Origin: Pelagibacterium nitratireducens
GTDB lineage: Bacteria > Pseudomonadota > Alphaproteobacteria > Rhizobiales > Devosiaceae
Assembly (NCBI RefSeq): GCF_037044555.1
Contig: NZ_CP146275.1
Coordinates: forward strand, 3,142,501-3,206,500
Direction: 5' to 3'
DNA: 64,000 nt
A model generated the notes under the pieces. That model was not told where the DNA came from and did not search any database. It saw nothing but the letters and a program-made list of their open reading frames with translations. The translations under genes were made by a program, and so were the position numbers. This document shows positions 24,137-32,736 of this stretch, piece by piece. Numbering within the stretch: position 1 is the stretch's first letter; each line of letters begins with the position of its first letter.

Positions 24137-25639
24137 ATGACCGCGATGAAAGATACGAGCGTTTTTCCCGATCCTGTCTACAAGGAGGCCGTGCTTCGCC
24201 CGCTTTTCGACGGCGCCAAGGATCATCATGCCGACGGGTTCAGGGCCATCGATCGGGCGCATCTGGTCATGCTGGCCGAAACCGGTATCCTCAAACGCGA
24301 GCAGGCCGCGTCCATTGCCAGGGCTCTTGTCGCCATCGATGCCGAAATCGATCTCGACAGCCTGGTTTATACCGGCGAGGTCGAGGATTTCTTCTTCCTG
24401 ATCGAAAAGCACCTCAAGGGCCGGCTCGGACCCGACCTGGCGGGGCGGCTTCATACCTCGCGGTCGCGCAATGATATCGATCACACCTTGTTCAAGCTCG
24501 GGCTCAAGCCGCGCACCGAAATCCTGCTCGAAAAGATGCGGGCGCTGCTCGACGCGGTGCTGACAACAGCCGAGCGGGAAGCGGAAACGCTGATCGTTGC
24601 CTATACGCATGGGCAGCCGGCGCAGCCGACGACCTTCGGGCACTATCTTGGCGCCATGGCCGAGGTGCTGATCCGCGACATCGAGAAAGTGGAAGCGGCC
24701 CTCGAGGTGATCGATCTCTCGCCCATGGGCGCCGCGGCGATCACCACATCGGGTTTCCCAATCGAGCGGGAGCGGGTGGCCGAGTTGCTCGGGTTTTCCC
24801 GTCCGCTGGAAAATTCCTATGGCTGCATTGCGTCGGTCGATTACATCACCGGCATTTATGGCGCGATGGCGCTGAGCTTTCTCCATCTCGGCCGGCCCAT
24901 CCAGGACTTTCAGGTCTGGTCGAGCTTCGAGGTGGCGCAGCTCTACGTGCCCAACTCGCTGGTTCAGATTTCATCGATCATGCCGCAAAAGCGCAATCCG
25001 GTGCCCATAGAGCACCTTCGCCATCTGGCGAGCCAAACCTATGGCCGGGCCAAGGCGATGCTCGACATCATGCACAACACGCCCTTCACCGACATGAACG
25101 ATAGCGAGGGTGAAAGCCAGGCCATGGGCTATCAGGCGTTCGATGCCGCCTATCGCGTGCTCGACCTTTTCACCGCACTGACCGCGCAGGTGTCGATCAA
25201 CGCCGAACGGGTTGAGATCAACACCAAGCGCTCATGCATCACCATTACCGAATTGGCCGACAGTCTCGTCCGGCTCGAGGATCTCTCGTTCCGGCAGGCG
25301 CACGAGGTTTCGGCGGCGGTTGCACGAGCCGTGGTTGCGGCCGAGGGCTCGCTGGCCGAGGACGGATACGGGCCCTTTACATCGGCATTCGAAGACGCAA
25401 CGGGGCGGGCTTCAAACCTTTCGCCCGAGCGATTTGCCGAACTGGTTTCGGCAAGGCATTTCGTTTCGGTTCGCGACCGGCTCGGGGGTCCTGCACCTGC
25501 AGCACTTCGAGCCTCGCTCGGACGCTATCGCGAAAAGCTCGCGACATTTTCCGCCGGCGCGGCCCGACGCGCGGAACGGCAAAAAAACGCACACAGCGAA
25601 CTCAATGACAAATTCAATGCACTTTTAGGAGCGGCGTGA
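24137..25639 (+). CDS. Argininosuccinate-lyase-like enzyme of the fumarase/aspartase superfamily
   Basis: A 500-residue protein covering the ArgH fold: HTSRSRNDIDHT near residues 111-122, THGQPAQPTTFGHYL, SPMGAAAITTSGFPIERERVAELLGF, and the flexible catalytic loop ISSIMPQKRNPVPIEH (about 278-293). Superfamily members cleave a C-N or C-O bond next to a carboxylate, usually releasing fumarate. Deviations from true ArgH are visible: the loop begins Ile-Ser-Ser where ArgH has Gly-Ser-Ser, and the HTGRSRNDQ motif reads HTSRSRNDI. Its place between sugar permeases and their ATPase, in the ROK regulon, argues against arginine synthesis. An N-(sugar or amine)-substituted aspartate or O-linked malate is a more likely substrate; that is inference. 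Confidence 0.82.
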   Translation: MTAMKDTSVFPDPVYKEAVLRPLFDGAKDHHADGFRAIDRAHLVMLAETGILKREQAASIARALVAIDAEIDLDSLVYTGEVEDFFFLIEKHLKGRLGPDLAGRLHTSRSRNDIDHTLFKLGLKPRTEILLEKMRALLDAVLTTAEREAETLIVAYTHGQPAQPTTFGHYLGAMAEVLIRDIEKVEAALEVIDLSPMGAAAITTSGFPIERERVAELLGFSRPLENSYGCIASVDYITGIYGAMALSFLHLGRPIQDFQVWSSFEVAQLYVPNSLVQISSIMPQKRNPVPIEHLRHLASQTYGRAKAMLDIMHNTPFTDMNDSEGESQAMGYQAFDAAYRVLDLFTALTAQVSINAERVEINTKRSCITITELADSLVRLEDLSFRQAHEVSAAVARAVVAAEGSLAEDGYGPFTSAFEDATGRASNLSPERFAELVSARHFVSVRDRLGGPAPAALRASLGRYREKLATFSAGAARRAERQKNAHSELNDKFNALLGAA

Positions 25640-26709
25640 TGGCAGAAATCCAGTTGGAAGGCCTCGTTAAGCGCTATGGCAAGGTGACCGCCGTTCACGG
25701 CATCGACCTCGAAATTGCCGATGGCGAGTTCGTGGTTTTCGTCGGGCCATCGGGCTGTGGAAAATCGACAACCCTGCGTATGATCGCCGGGCTCGAGGAA
25801 ATTTCGGGCGGCGTGCTCAAGATCGGCGATACAATCGTCAATCAGTACGAACCCAAGCAGCGCAACATCGCCATGGTGTTCCAGAACTACGCCATTTATC
25901 CCCACATGACGGTGGGGCAGAATATCGGGTTCGGGCTTTACACCTCCAAACTTTCCAAGTCCGAAAAGCAGCGGCGCATTGCCGAGGCCGGCAAGATTCT
26001 GGGCCTTGAAGATCTGCTCGAGCGCCGTCCGGCTGCACTTTCGGGCGGCCAGCGCCAGCGTGTCGCCATCGGGCGCGCCATGGTGCGCGATCCGGCAGCG
26101 TTCCTGTTCGATGAACCGCTCTCCAACCTCGACGCACAATTGCGCTCGCAGATGCGCATCGAAATCAAGCGCCTGCATCAGCGCCTTGGAACCACCATCG
26201 TCTATGTCACCCACGACCAGATCGAGGCGATGACCATGGCCGACCGTATCGTTGTGATGCGCGACGGGCTCATCTTGCAGGTGGGCACGCCGACCGAGCT
26301 CTACGACAGCCCCGTCGATGTTTTTACCGCACGGTTTATCGGCAGCCCGTCCATGAACCTGATCGATGGCAGCGCGGCAGACGGCGCGCTGACAGCTGGA
26401 GGCGTCAAGGTCAAGGGCACCCTGCCCCAGGCCCGATCGGGCAAAATCCTTGTCGGAGTCCGACCGCATGACCTCCTCGTGGGCGAAGCCCCGGCCGATG
26501 CCGCGCTGGCCTTTGACGGCAAGGTCACCGCGGTCGAGCCGCTCGGTTCGGAAACTCTGGTGCATCTCGATATCGCCGGATCATCGGCCATTGCCACGGC
26601 ACCGGGCAAGCTTTTGCCCGCAGTCGACAGTATCGTTACAGCCTGGGCGGCTCCGGGGAATCTCTATCTCTTCGACGCGCAGAGCGAAAAAGCCTTGGGG
26701 CGTCTATGA
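25639..26709 (+). CDS. ABC importer ATPase, MsmK/UgpC type
   Basis: A 356-residue ATPase with Walker A GPSGCGKST, Q-loop MVFQNYAIYPHMTVGQN, ABC signature LSGGQRQRVAIGRAMV, Walker B FLFDEPLSNLDAQLRSQ and the switch His in VTHDQIEAMTMADR. A C-terminal OB-like regulatory domain follows, with VGVRPHDLLVG. This is the class that energises family 1 sugar importers. The ATG at 25639 overlaps the TGA of the lyase gene by one base; a GTG directly before it is less likely. It serves the permeases at 22341-24133. Its end overlaps the kinase start by four bases. Confidence 0.94.
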   Translation: MAEIQLEGLVKRYGKVTAVHGIDLEIADGEFVVFVGPSGCGKSTTLRMIAGLEEISGGVLKIGDTIVNQYEPKQRNIAMVFQNYAIYPHMTVGQNIGFGLYTSKLSKSEKQRRIAEAGKILGLEDLLERRPAALSGGQRQRVAIGRAMVRDPAAFLFDEPLSNLDAQLRSQMRIEIKRLHQRLGTTIVYVTHDQIEAMTMADRIVVMRDGLILQVGTPTELYDSPVDVFTARFIGSPSMNLIDGSAADGALTAGGVKVKGTLPQARSGKILVGVRPHDLLVGEAPADAALAFDGKVTAVEPLGSETLVHLDIAGSSAIATAPGKLLPAVDSIVTAWAAPGNLYLFDAQSEKALGRL

Positions 26710-27608
26710 ATCTGAAATCGCCGCGCGACGCTGTGATCAGCGTCGGCCGCATCTATTGCGACCTTGTTTTCTCCGGACTCTCGGGCATGCCGCAAATGGG
26801 CCATGAGGTTTTTGCGCGTTCCATGCAGCCTGTGCTTGGCGGCGGGGCGTTCATCGCCGCGGCCCATCTGTCCCATCTTGACCGCCCGGCTGCCCTGCTG
26901 GCCGCTTATGGCACCGACCCGCTGTCGCAAACGCTGGCGCCCCAACTTGAAGAGAGTGGCATCGATCTGCGTTTTCTCGAGCGTCGGGCCGATGCGGGGC
27001 CGCAGGTCACCGTCGTGATGACCAATGCGGAGGACAGGGCCTTTCTTTCATGTCGAGCCGGACGCGCCGTACCGACTCGCTTTGCGAACGCGCTGGCCTG
27101 GGAGCGGGCAGCTCTCTTACACATCGCCGAATATGCAACGCTCGATGAACAGCCAGATCTTGTTTCGCGTGCCAAGGCGGCCGGGCTGGTCGTCGCGCTC
27201 GATCCAAGCTGGGATGAAACACTCATCGGCCAACCGGGGCTGCTCAAGGCCTGCGCGGGTGTGGACATCTTTCTTCCCAATGCCGAGGAAGCGGCCGCCA
27301 TCACCGGCAAGTCCGATCTCGCACAGGCGCTCGATGTGCTGGCCGATCATTTTCCCATCGTCGCGATCAAATGCGGCGGCCGGGGCGGATTGCTCGGCGC
27401 AGGCAAGACGCGGCTCTCGACTACGGCGCCCAAGGTTCATGTCGTCGATACGACGGGAGCGGGCGATGCCTTCAACGCGGGCCTGATCGATGCGTATCTT
27501 TCCGGGCGCGCTCTGGGCGAGTGCCTCGATGCGGGCGTTACGGCCGGATCTTTGTCGGTGCAGTCGATCGGCGGCGCGCCACGCCCCGCTACGTCGGTCG
27601 CCGTGTGA
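26706..27608 (+). CDS. PfkB-family carbohydrate kinase
   Basis: A 300-residue kinase of the ribokinase/PfkB family. The N-terminal glycine motif is in VLGGGAFIAAAHLSHL and the C-terminal anion-hole and catalytic Asp motif is DTTGAGDAFNAGLIDAYLSG near residues 248-267. An additional helper motif is VDIFLPNAEEAAAITG. It phosphorylates a sugar or similar alcohol with ATP in the cytosol. As last gene of the importer operon (ATGA overlap with the ATPase), it probably acts on the imported compound or on the sugar released by the deacetylase or lyase. PfkB kinases of this size also act on fructosamines in Amadori-product pathways, which gives one testable alternative. The gene ends 29 bases from the convergent M20 gene. 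Confidence 0.88.
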   Translation: MNLKSPRDAVISVGRIYCDLVFSGLSGMPQMGHEVFARSMQPVLGGGAFIAAAHLSHLDRPAALLAAYGTDPLSQTLAPQLEESGIDLRFLERRADAGPQVTVVMTNAEDRAFLSCRAGRAVPTRFANALAWERAALLHIAEYATLDEQPDLVSRAKAAGLVVALDPSWDETLIGQPGLLKACAGVDIFLPNAEEAAAITGKSDLAQALDVLADHFPIVAIKCGGRGGLLGAGKTRLSTTAPKVHVVDTTGAGDAFNAGLIDAYLSGRALGECLDAGVTAGSLSVQSIGGAPRPATSVAV

Positions 27609-27636
27609 TCGGCCGCTTGGGCGGTGCCGGCCAGTC

Positions 27637-28806
27637 TTACCGAGATCGACCGGAGGCCGCAGCCTCGCCCAGACGAACCAGATAACTGACGCCGGCCGGG
27701 ATGATCTCGTCGTTGAAATCGTAGGTGTCGGTGTGAAGCCCGCTTGTCTGGCCGTTGCCAATGAAGACATAGGCTCCCGGGCGGCGTTCGAGCATGAACG
27801 CGAAATCTTCTCCGCCCATCATCGGCACGAGATCGGGATTGACGTTTTCGGTGCCGACGATTTCCTGGGCGATTGCACAGGCAAACCGGGTGTGCTCGGG
27901 ATCGTTGACGGTTACAGGGTATCCACGGCGGAAATCGAGCTTTGCGGCGGCACCAAAGGCACTGGCGATGTGCGAAACAACCGCGTTCATTTTCGCTTCG
28001 ACCGTATCGCGCGTCTCGGGGGCAAGCGTGCGAACGGTTCCCGATAGTTGTGCTGTACCGGGGATAACGTTGTAGGCACTGCCCGCTTCCATGCGGGTTG
28101 TCGAAATCACCGCCGAGGCAAGCGGATCGACATTGCGCGCAACGATCGACTGGAGCGCGGTAATCATGTGACCGGCAACGAGTACGGGATCGATGGCCTC
28201 ATGAGGCCAGGCGGCATGCCCGCCTTGGGCCGTGATCTCTATATCGAATTCATCGGCCGATGCCATGATGGCGCCCGAACAGGTGGCAAAGCTGCCTTCG
28301 GGCAAGCCGGGCAGATTGTGCATGCCATAGACCGCTTCGATGCCGAACCGCTCGAACAAACCGTCTTCGGCCATGGCCAATCCGCCCGCTCCGCCCTCTT
28401 CGGCGGGTTGGAAGATCACCATGATCGTGCCATCGAAATTTCGGGTCTGGGCCAGATGTCGAGCCGCCCCGAGGAGCATGGCGCTGTGTCCGTCATGGCC
28501 GCAGGCGTGCATCAGCCCTTGTGTGGTGCTCGCATGAGGCAGGCCCGTTGCCTCCTTGATCGGCAGCGCATCCATATCGGCCCGCAGTCCTATGGACTTG
28601 CCTGGTGCGCGCCCGCGGATCACGCCAACGACGCCGGTCCTGCCGATACCGGTCACGACTTCGTCGACGCCAAAGCTTTCAAGACGCTCGGCGATCTTTG
28701 CCGCCGTTCGGTCCACATCGTAAAGCAGTTCGGGATGGGCATGAAAATCGCGCCGCCAGGCGACGATGTCATCGAGCATTTCATTGATGGAATTGATAAT
28801 CGGCAT
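27637..28806 (-). CDS. M20-family metallo-amidohydrolase
   Basis: A 389-residue protein with the di-metal hydrolase motifs of the M20D/hippurate hydrolase group: GLRADMDALPI, ACGHDGHSAMLLGAA, FQPAEEGGAGGLAM (catalytic Glu pair), YGMHNLPGLPEG, QGGHAAWPHEAIDPV in the lid domain and the final metal ligand in MMGGEDFAFML. These enzymes hydrolyse N-acyl or N-carbamoyl amino acids or the amide of small peptides. It is the last gene of the eight-gene operon starting at 38092 and follows the DppF-type ATPase by nine bases. In company with HyuA/HyuB it may open the N-carbamoyl or N-acyl product of ring hydrolysis, or hydrolyse an imported dipeptide. Confidence 0.9.
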   Translation of the reverse strand: MPIINSINEMLDDIVAWRRDFHAHPELLYDVDRTAAKIAERLESFGVDEVVTGIGRTGVVGVIRGRAPGKSIGLRADMDALPIKEATGLPHASTTQGLMHACGHDGHSAMLLGAARHLAQTRNFDGTIMVIFQPAEEGGAGGLAMAEDGLFERFGIEAVYGMHNLPGLPEGSFATCSGAIMASADEFDIEITAQGGHAAWPHEAIDPVLVAGHMITALQSIVARNVDPLASAVISTTRMEAGSAYNVIPGTAQLSGTVRTLAPETRDTVEAKMNAVVSHIASAFGAAAKLDFRRGYPVTVNDPEHTRFACAIAQEIVGTENVNPDLVPMMGGEDFAFMLERRPGAYVFIGNGQTSGLHTDTYDFNDEIIPAGVSYLVRLGEAAASGRSR

Positions 28807-28815
28807 GGTGGACCT

Positions 28816-29796
28816 TCAGAGAATGTCGTCGCGGATGCAGGCCTTGAGGTGGCCGGGCGCGACCTCACGCAATTCCGGGCGAATTTGGGCGCATTCGGGA
28901 AGCGCGTAGCGGCACCGCGTTCTCAACACGCACCCCGACGGCGGATCGATGGGGCTTGGGATATCCCCCTCGAGAACGATACGGTGGCCTTGTCTGTCGG
29001 GGTCGGGAGCAGGCGCGGCCGACAGCAGCGCTTCGGTATAGGGATGCTTGGGAGATGCGTAGAGCCGGTCGCGAGGGGCGATCTCCATGATGCGACCCAG
29101 ATACATAACGATCACCCGATCGCAAAAATGTTCAACCACGGCAAGATCGTGGGCGATGAACAAGATCGTGAGTCCAAGCTGATCCTTAAGGTCCTGCAAG
29201 AGGTTGAGAACCTGGGCCTGAACGGACACGTCGAGCGCGGAAACCGGCTCGTCGGCGACGATAAAGCCCGGGGAAACCGCGAGTGCGCGTGCAATGCCAA
29301 TGCGCTGGCGCTGGCCGCCGGAAAATTCATGCGGAAACCGTTGGGCGGCATCAGCGGGTAGCCCGACAAGCTCGAGCAGTCGCGCCACTTCGGCCTCACG
29401 CTCCTTGCGCGTGCCAATGCCATGGATTTCCATGCCTTCGGCGATCAGTTCGCCCACCTTCCTGCGCGGATTGAGGCTCGCAAAAGGGTCCTGAAACACC
29501 ATCTGAATCTTGCGCCGGAAGGCCATCATTTCGCGTTCAGGCAAGCTGGCGATGTCAGTGCCTTCATAGACGATTTCGCCTTCGGTCGGGTCGGTCAGCC
29601 GCATTATGGTGCGCCCGATCGTGGTCTTGCCCGACCCCGATTCCCCAACGAGCCCGACGACCTCGCCGCGGGCGATCTCAAAACTCACATCGTCGACCGC
29701 GTGCACCTGGCGCTTTTCGCGCGAAAAGGGCTGGCCCTTGACCGGAAAGCGCTTGGACAGATTATTGACGGACAAAAGAGCTTTTGAAGCACTCAT
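28816..29796 (-). CDS. dppF: Dipeptide-type ABC transporter ATPase, DppF-like
   Basis: A 326-residue ATPase with Walker [16 protein letters not shown]-loop [16 protein letters not shown], signature [15 protein letters not shown] and Walker [19 protein letters not shown]-terminal oligopeptide-transporter extension follows, with the cysteine pair in [25 protein letters not shown] (a pattern linked to an iron-sulphur site in some members). It works with the DppD-like ATPase whose end overlaps its start by four bases (ATGA). Confidence 0.93.
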   Translation of the reverse strand: MSASKALLSVNNLSKRFPVKGQPFSREKRQVHAVDDVSFEIARGEVVGLVGESGSGKTTIGRTIMRLTDPTEGEIVYEGTDIASLPEREMMAFRRKIQMVFQDPFASLNPRRKVGELIAEGMEIHGIGTRKEREAEVARLLELVGLPADAAQRFPHEFSGGQRQRIGIARALAVSPGFIVADEPVSALDVSVQAQVLNLLQDLKDQLGLTILFIAHDLAVVEHFCDRVIVMYLGRIMEIAPRDRLYASPKHPYTEALLSAAPAPDPDRQGHRIVLEGDIPSPIDPPSGCVLRTRCRYALPECAQIRPELREVAPGHLKACIRDDIL

Positions 29797-30806
29797 TGGC
29801 TCACCTCCTGCCAGCGGATGCAGCGTGCGCCATGGTCGGCACCGACATCAAACAAGGGTGGCGGCGCCTCGCGGCAGGCGTCGATGGCCAGCGGGCAGCG
29901 TGGCGCGAAACGGCAACCTTTCGGCAGGTCCAGAGGGTTTGGAGGCGCGCCGCCAATGGTTTCGAGCTTGCTTGACGCAGACCTGACGGCGGGGTTGGGA
30001 ATGGATTTGAGCAGACCCACGGTATAGGGGTGGCGCGGGGCGGAAAAGATTGTCCGAACGGGCCCTTCCTCGACCACCTGGCCCGCATACATCACCGCCA
30101 CACGATCGGCGATTTCCGCAACGACACCGAGATTGTGGGTGATGAACAGCACCGACATGCCGATCTCTTTCTGGAGGCGGCGGATGAGATCGAGAATCTG
30201 GGCCTGAATGGTCACATCGAGCGCGGTTGTCGGCTCGTCGGCGATCAACAGGGAGGGCCGGCACGATAGCGCAATGGCGATCATCACTCTTTGGCGCATG
30301 CCTCCCGAGAGCTGATGGGGGAAATCGTCGACCCGGTTTTCCGGCGCGGGGATCCCCACCAGCCGGAGCATTTCGATAGCTTTTTCGCGTGCTTGCTTTT
30401 TCGATACGTTCTGGTGGAGCCTGATGGCTTCGATGATCTGCGCCCCAATCGACCACACGGGGTCAAGACTGGTCATGGGCTCCTGGAAGATCATCGCGAC
30501 GTCGTTGCCGCGCACGGCGCGCATGGCTCTTTCGTCAAGCGCCCGGATATCGATTTCCGGCCCGCCGGGCCTGTTGAACCTGATGGATCCTTCGTCGATG
30601 CTGCCGCCCCCGCGCCCGACAAGGCGCATTATGGACAGCGAGGTCACCGATTTTCCGGAACCGGACTCCCCGACGACACCCAGTGTTTTGCCGGCGGGAA
30701 TGGAAAACGATACATCGTCGACACTGCGCACGACCCCCCTTGGGGTGGCAAACGAGGTCTTGAGACCTTTCACCTCGAGCAGCGGAATTGCAGCGGGATC
30801 GGTCAT
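29793..30806 (-). CDS. dppD: Dipeptide-type ABC transporter ATPase, DppD-like
   Basis: The 337-residue product has Walker [16 protein letters not shown]-loop [18 protein letters not shown], signature [15 protein letters not shown], Walker [17 protein letters not shown], and the C-terminal oligopeptide domain with [20 protein letters not shown]. The ATG at 30806 ([12 protein letters not shown]) follows TAGGAGTTGAGGCT; a 13-residue longer start overlaps the end of the DppB gene and lacks a ribosome site. It pairs with DppF to drive a peptide- or amide-type importer. Confidence 0.93.
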   Translation of the reverse strand: MTDPAAIPLLEVKGLKTSFATPRGVVRSVDDVSFSIPAGKTLGVVGESGSGKSVTSLSIMRLVGRGGGSIDEGSIRFNRPGGPEIDIRALDERAMRAVRGNDVAMIFQEPMTSLDPVWSIGAQIIEAIRLHQNVSKKQAREKAIEMLRLVGIPAPENRVDDFPHQLSGGMRQRVMIAIALSCRPSLLIADEPTTALDVTIQAQILDLIRRLQKEIGMSVLFITHNLGVVAEIADRVAVMYAGQVVEEGPVRTIFSAPRHPYTVGLLKSIPNPAVRSASSKLETIGGAPPNPLDLPKGCRFAPRCPLAIDACREAPPPLFDVGADHGARCIRWQEVSQ

Positions 30807-30810
30807 AGCC

Positions 30811-31812
30811 TCAACTCCTACGCACGCGCGGATCGACATAGCCATAGAGAATGTCGACCAGCAGATTGACGCCGATATAGATTATGGCGCTGAGCATGAT
30901 GAATGCCTGCACCACCGCATAGTCCTGGCGCAGGATCCCATCGATCACCAGAGTGCCGATCCCCGGCCAGACGAAAATCCGCTCGACAAGCACGCTGCCC
31001 CCTAAAAGCTGGGCAAGGATAAGTCCGCCCGCCGTCAGGGTGGGCAAAAAGGCATTGGGCAGGATGTGCCGGAAATGGGTCGAGATGGGCGCCACGCCCT
31101 TGGCATGCAGGACGGTGACGAACGGCTCGCTGACCACATCGAGAAGATTGGCCCGCAACAGACGCACCAGATACCCCAGTGGCCCGAGCGCCAGGGCCAG
31201 GGCCGGAAGCGCCAGATGGTGGAACGCAGTGGCAAATCCGGCCAGGTTGCCTTCCAGAAGATAGTCGAACGTATAAAAGCCGGTGCGGAGGTCGGCGGGC
31301 ACCGGTCCCCGCCCCACAGGACCGGGGAACCAGCCGAGCTGCTCGAAAAAGACCATCAGGAACAGCAGTGCCAACCAGAATGGGGGAATTCCCACGCTGA
31401 TGAAGGAAAAGAGCCGCAACAGCCGGTCGAGCCATCTCGACTGGAGGAAACTGACCAGAACCGTAATAAGAACCGCCCCGACAAAAGCGAACACGAATGC
31501 ATAAAGCGCCAATTCGGCGCTGGCGGGCAACCGCTCAAGGATCTGGGACAGGACCGGCTGGCCGGCACTGTAGGAAAATCCCCAGTCGCCCGAGAAGAAT
31601 GAAACGACATAGTCGAAATACTGAACGAAGAGCGGCTTATCGAGGCCCAGTTGGGCGGTGATGCTGGCGATCACTTCGTCATTGGCGAACGGGCCGGCGA
31701 TCAGACGGGCCGGATTGGTCGGCACGGCACGCAGAACCACAAAGGCCAGCACCGAGGCTCCGAAAACCGTAATGAAAGCTGAACCGATCCGTCCAAGCAG
31801 AAAATTTATCAT
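30811..31812 (-). CDS. dppB: Dipeptide-type ABC transporter permease, DppB-like
   Basis: The 333-residue protein shows the DppB/OppB N-terminal motif LLGRIGSAFITVFGASVLAFVVLRAVPTNPARLIAGPFA, then QLGLDKPLFVQYFDYVVSFFSGDWGFSYSAGQPVLSQI and the transport signature GVAPISTHFRHILPNAFLPTLTAGG, with six membrane spans. The ATG at 31812 follows TAGGAGCGG and removes 23 residues from the longest open frame. Ten bases separate it from the DppC gene upstream. Confidence 0.93.
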   Translation of the reverse strand: MINFLLGRIGSAFITVFGASVLAFVVLRAVPTNPARLIAGPFANDEVIASITAQLGLDKPLFVQYFDYVVSFFSGDWGFSYSAGQPVLSQILERLPASAELALYAFVFAFVGAVLITVLVSFLQSRWLDRLLRLFSFISVGIPPFWLALLFLMVFFEQLGWFPGPVGRGPVPADLRTGFYTFDYLLEGNLAGFATAFHHLALPALALALGPLGYLVRLLRANLLDVVSEPFVTVLHAKGVAPISTHFRHILPNAFLPTLTAGGLILAQLLGGSVLVERIFVWPGIGTLVIDGILRQDYAVVQAFIMLSAIIYIGVNLLVDILYGYVDPRVRRS

Positions 31813-31822
31813 CTGACCGCTC

Positions 31823-32668
31823 CTAGATTGACAGTCGCGCGCCCGATTTCGGGTCGTAGATGTCGCGCAGCCGGTCGGCAATCAGGTTGGCCGATACCGC
31901 GAGCATGAAAATGCCCAACCCCGGGAAAAAGCCGAGCCACCATTGACCGGTCAGCGCAAAGGCAAGCCCCTCTGTGATCATGGTTCCCCATTCGGGAGTG
32001 GGGGGCTGGATGCCAAGGCCGACAAAGCCGAGGGCGGCAAGGGTCAGGATCGAAAAGCTGAAGACCGAGGAGGCCTGAATAAAGATCGTCGAGGTGGTCT
32101 GGGGCAGGATATGGAGCCGGATCAGACGGAAATTGGAGGCACCCAGGGCCTGGGCGGATTCCACGTACATCAGGGTGCGCAACCGCAGGACTTCGCTGCG
32201 CAGCAGCCGGAAGTACCAGGGGATGGCGGCAAGGATCACCCCGATGGCGGCCGAGACGATCCCCGCTCCGAGCCCAATGGCAACCGCCATTGCGAGAATG
32301 AGCGGCGGGAAGGCCAGGATAGCATCCATGACCCGCGAAATGACAGCATCGAACCACCCGCCGACAAGACCGGCAAGCAGACCGAGGGTGCCGCCGATAA
32401 GCGTTCCGGCGATCGTGACCCCGATGGCCACACCGATCGAGACCTGCGCCCCCTGGATGAAGCGCGCGAAGACGTCACGCCCCACATCGTCGGTGCCCAT
32501 CGGGTGCTCGAAGCTTGGCGGGAGCAGAGAGTTCAAAATATCGACGCGAAGCGGATCGAGGGGCCATAGCAGGCGACCGAACAGCGCAAGAAACACGATG
32601 ACGCCGAGAATGATCACGCCAAAGAGCAATTCGCGGTCATGGGCCAGTTGCGCAAAAAGTCGTCGCAC
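31823..32668 (-). CDS. dppC: Dipeptide-type ABC transporter permease, DppC-like
   Basis: The product of about 281 residues has a short N-terminus, one span, the periplasmic segment PPSFEHPMGTDDVGRDVFARFIQGAQVSIGVA that is diagnostic for DppC/OppC, and the EAA-like loop ESAQALGASNFRLIRLHILPQTTSTIF. I take GTG at 32668 because GAGAGGA lies eight bases upstream and because family members start close to the RRL...DRELLFG segment. The longest frame starts with ATG at 32731 but without a visible ribosome site. It follows hyuB by 68 bases. Confidence 0.9.
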   Translation of the reverse strand: MRRLFAQLAHDRELLFGVIILGVIVFLALFGRLLWPLDPLRVDILNSLLPPSFEHPMGTDDVGRDVFARFIQGAQVSIGVAIGVTIAGTLIGGTLGLLAGLVGGWFDAVISRVMDAILAFPPLILAMAVAIGLGAGIVSAAIGVILAAIPWYFRLLRSEVLRLRTLMYVESAQALGASNFRLIRLHILPQTTSTIFIQASSVFSFSILTLAALGFVGLGIQPPTPEWGTMITEGLAFALTGQWWLGFFPGLGIFMLAVSANLIADRLRDIYDPKSGARLSI

Positions 32669-32736
32669 CAAATCCGTCCTCTCAACATTTTTCGTTTCGG
32701 GAGTGCGATGACTTCGCCGCACTCCCGGCATTGGGC

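Noticed and set aside
24137..25639. Annotation as biosynthetic argininosuccinate lyase (argH)
   Set aside because: Catalytic-loop changes and position between importer genes in a ROK regulon do not fit arginine synthesis.
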